From Actinomycetota bacterium (GTDB lineage Bacteria > Actinomycetota > Thermoleophilia > Gaiellales > Gaiellaceae), in contig VAXY01000053.1 in NCBI GenBank assembly GCA_005885085.1, positions 1 through 6,319 of the forward strand: 6,319 nucleotides of DNA. Reading direction: 5' to 3'. This document shows positions 5,635 through 6,319 of this stretch, one piece after another. Numbering within the stretch: the stretch's first letter is position 1; each line of letters opens with the position of its first letter. The position numbers and the translations under genes are program-made. The notes beneath the pieces were generated by a model. That model ran no database searches, had not been told where the DNA came from, and saw only the letters and a list, made by a program, of their open reading frames with translations.

Positions 5635-5640
5635 AGGGTA
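5635..5640 (-). promoter_or_regulatory. Putative -10 element (TACCCT) for the receiver-like gene
   Basis: On the minus strand TACCCT ends 6 nt before the GTG at 5628. With the plus-strand box at 5662-5667 it forms a pair of divergent promoters inside a 45-nt gap, close enough that the two polymerases should interfere with each other. Confidence 0.45.
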
Positions 5641-5661
5641 CTCCGTCGAGGACGGGGTTGC

Positions 5662-5667
5662 TAGGGT
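5662..5667 (+). promoter_or_regulatory. Putative -10 element (TAGGGT) for the Rieske gene
   Basis: TAGGGT ends 6 nt before the GTG at 5674, the same hexamer and spacing as at the VOC gene. No Shine-Dalgarno sequence is present in the six bases CGCGCC between them. Confidence 0.5.
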
Positions 5668-5673
5668 CGCGCC

Positions 5674-5977
5674 GTGGATTTCGTGCCCGTCGCTCGGGTC
5701 GAGGACATCCCTCCGGGCACCATTCGCACCGTCCGTGCCGGGGAGGAGGAGGTCGCACTGGCGCACTGCAACGGCGGCTTCTACGCCGTCCAGCCGCAGT
5801 GCCTCCACCTGCACGGACCGCTCGGCCACGGCAAGCTCGAAAGGGTGCGTGCTGACCTGCCCCTGGCACGGCTGGCAATACGATGTGCGCACCGGCCAGA
5901 ACGAGTTCGACCTCGCGATCCAGCTCCGCACCTACGACGTCCAGGTGGAAGACGGAGAGGTCCGCGTCCGCGTTTGA
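5674..5977 (+). CDS. Rieske [2Fe-2S] ferredoxin, frameshifted
   Basis: A small Rieske-type ferredoxin, a soluble electron carrier of the kind that serves oxygenases and nitrite reductases. The first frame, from GTG 5674, gives 56 good residues ending in QCLHLHGPLGHGKLE, with C43 and H45 of the first cluster motif. The second motif, CVLTCPWHGWQYDV, appears in the next frame and runs to a TGA at 5975-5977. Removing one A from the GAAAGGG run at 5839-5845 joins them into a clean 100-residue protein with CxH-X16-CxxH spacing (C43, H45, C62, H65), a normal family length. As sequenced, the first frame instead runs to a stop at 5986-5988 and would lack half the cluster ligands. A sequencing error is as likely as real inactivation. 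It is divergent from the receiver-like gene and is followed by DUF309. Confidence 0.82.
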
Positions 5978-6281
5978 ACGGGGGGTAGAGCTCATCCGCG
6001 CCGGCGAGTACTTCGCTGCGCACGAGGAGCTCGAGGAAGCGTGGCGCGCGGCGCCGCAGGACGAACGCGACTTCTTGCAGGGGCTCGTGCATGTTGCGGT
6101 CGCCTGGTACCAGGCCGGGCGCGGGCGCCGCATCGGCACCGAGCGCCAGCTCGCGAAGGCGCTCCGCCGGCTGACGCCGTACGCGCCCGCGCATCGAGGG
6201 CTCGAGCTGGCGCCTCTCTTGCAGCAACTCCGCGAGCTCAGTGCCCGCGGCTCGCTCGATCTGCCGCCGCCGAACCTCTAA
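5883..6281 (+). CDS. DUF309-family protein (start uncertain)
   Basis: The family core is clear from about 5973: FERGVELIRAGEYFAAHEEL, then EEAW, then DFLQGLVHVAVAWYQ. The AHEELEEAW segment is the signature of DUF309, small all-helical proteins of unknown function, usually about 100-150 residues. The C-terminal half is a further pair of helices with a basic region, ending LPPPNL. The only standard in-frame start before the core is ATG 5883, which lies 95 nt inside the Rieske gene; its first 30 residues look like shadow sequence, not protein. Three explanations remain: that long overlap is used, a rare start codon near 5973 is used, or the GGGGGG run at 5980-5985 has lost a base. With one more G, a TTG at 5971 would give MNGGVELIRAG. 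The stop, TAA at 6279-6281, may overlap a convergent gene. Confidence 0.7.
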   Translation: MCAPARTSSTSRSSSAPTTSRWKTERSASAFERGVELIRAGEYFAAHEELEEAWRAAPQDERDFLQGLVHVAVAWYQAGRGRRIGTERQLAKALRRLTPYAPAHRGLELAPLLQQLRELSARGSLDLPPPNL

Positions 6282-6319
6282 AGATCCCCGAGGCCAAGCG
6301 CCTCAAGCAAGCGGTGCGT
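6278..6319 (-). CDS. Possible C-terminal tail of a convergent gene (partial)
   Basis: Read on the minus strand the right edge encodes THRLLEALGLGDL followed by TAG at 6278-6280, which would overlap the DUF309 stop by two bases. The sequence looks like a plausible protein tail but is too short to assign. The plus strand is also open here, without a start codon, so strand choice is uncertain. Confidence 0.3.
   Translation of the reverse strand, partial: THRLLEALGLGDL

Noticed and set aside
5839..5845. Programmed frameshift site in the Rieske gene
   Set aside because: The run is not a classic slippery site for the +1 shift needed, and there is no supporting stop codon or structure I can see. 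Kept only as an unlikely alternative.
5629..5931. N-terminal extension of the receiver-like protein
   Set aside because: It is antisense to the Rieske gene and shows no receiver sequence; a -10 box directly precedes GTG 5628.
6281..6319. Plus-strand coding sequence at the right edge (KIPEAKRLKQAVR)
   Set aside because: No start codon in frame before it and it would overlap the DUF309 end; the minus-strand tail with a stop is slightly better, though neither is firm.

Overview
The window is GC-rich, bacterial and gene-dense. Its codon use, NarL-type two-component pair, seven-iron ferredoxin, Rv2578c-like radical SAM protein and starts that look leaderless all point to a high-GC actinobacterium. 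A deep lineage such as Thermoleophilia (Gaiellales or Solirubrobacterales) is my best guess from general resemblance; there is no rRNA or marker gene here to prove it. I see no tRNA, rRNA, CRISPR array, transposase or phage gene.

Layout. Plus strand, 2-2891: the 3' part of a SplB/Rv2578c-type radical SAM gene; a NarL/FixJ response regulator overlapped at its end by a NarX/DesK-like membrane histidine kinase; then a 61-residue unknown protein. Minus strand, read from 4800 down to 2877: a small basic protein with a Rho-N/SAP-like tail, a two-domain VOC protein, a possible 26-residue ORF coupled to it, and a decayed FAD-dependent oxidoreductase that has lost its middle and changed frame. Further right on the minus strand, read from 5628 down to 5001, come a receiver-like protein of 104 residues and a 7Fe ferredoxin. 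Between the ferredoxin and the 4800 gene lies a 200-bp tandem duplication that includes a remnant of the ferredoxin C-terminus. Plus strand, 5674-6281: a Rieske [2Fe-2S] ferredoxin with a one-base frameshift, then a DUF309 protein whose start is unclear. The last 40 bases may hold the tail of a convergent minus-strand gene.

How it works together. The response regulator and kinase form one signalling unit, but the kinase has a poor ATP-binding site and an intact phosphatase motif, so it may act mainly to remove phosphate. The two ferredoxins and the FAD protein are redox proteins, and two of these three genes look broken as sequenced. The VOC gene and the FAD remnant look like an old operon.

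The most general signal is regulatory. Six genes on both strands have a TAnnnT (-10-like) hexamer exactly 6 or 9 nt before an ATG or GTG start and no clear Shine-Dalgarno sequence, which suggests leaderless transcription as the default here. The other points most worth checking are the degenerate kinase and the duplicated, palindrome-bearing 3' region of the ferredoxin gene.
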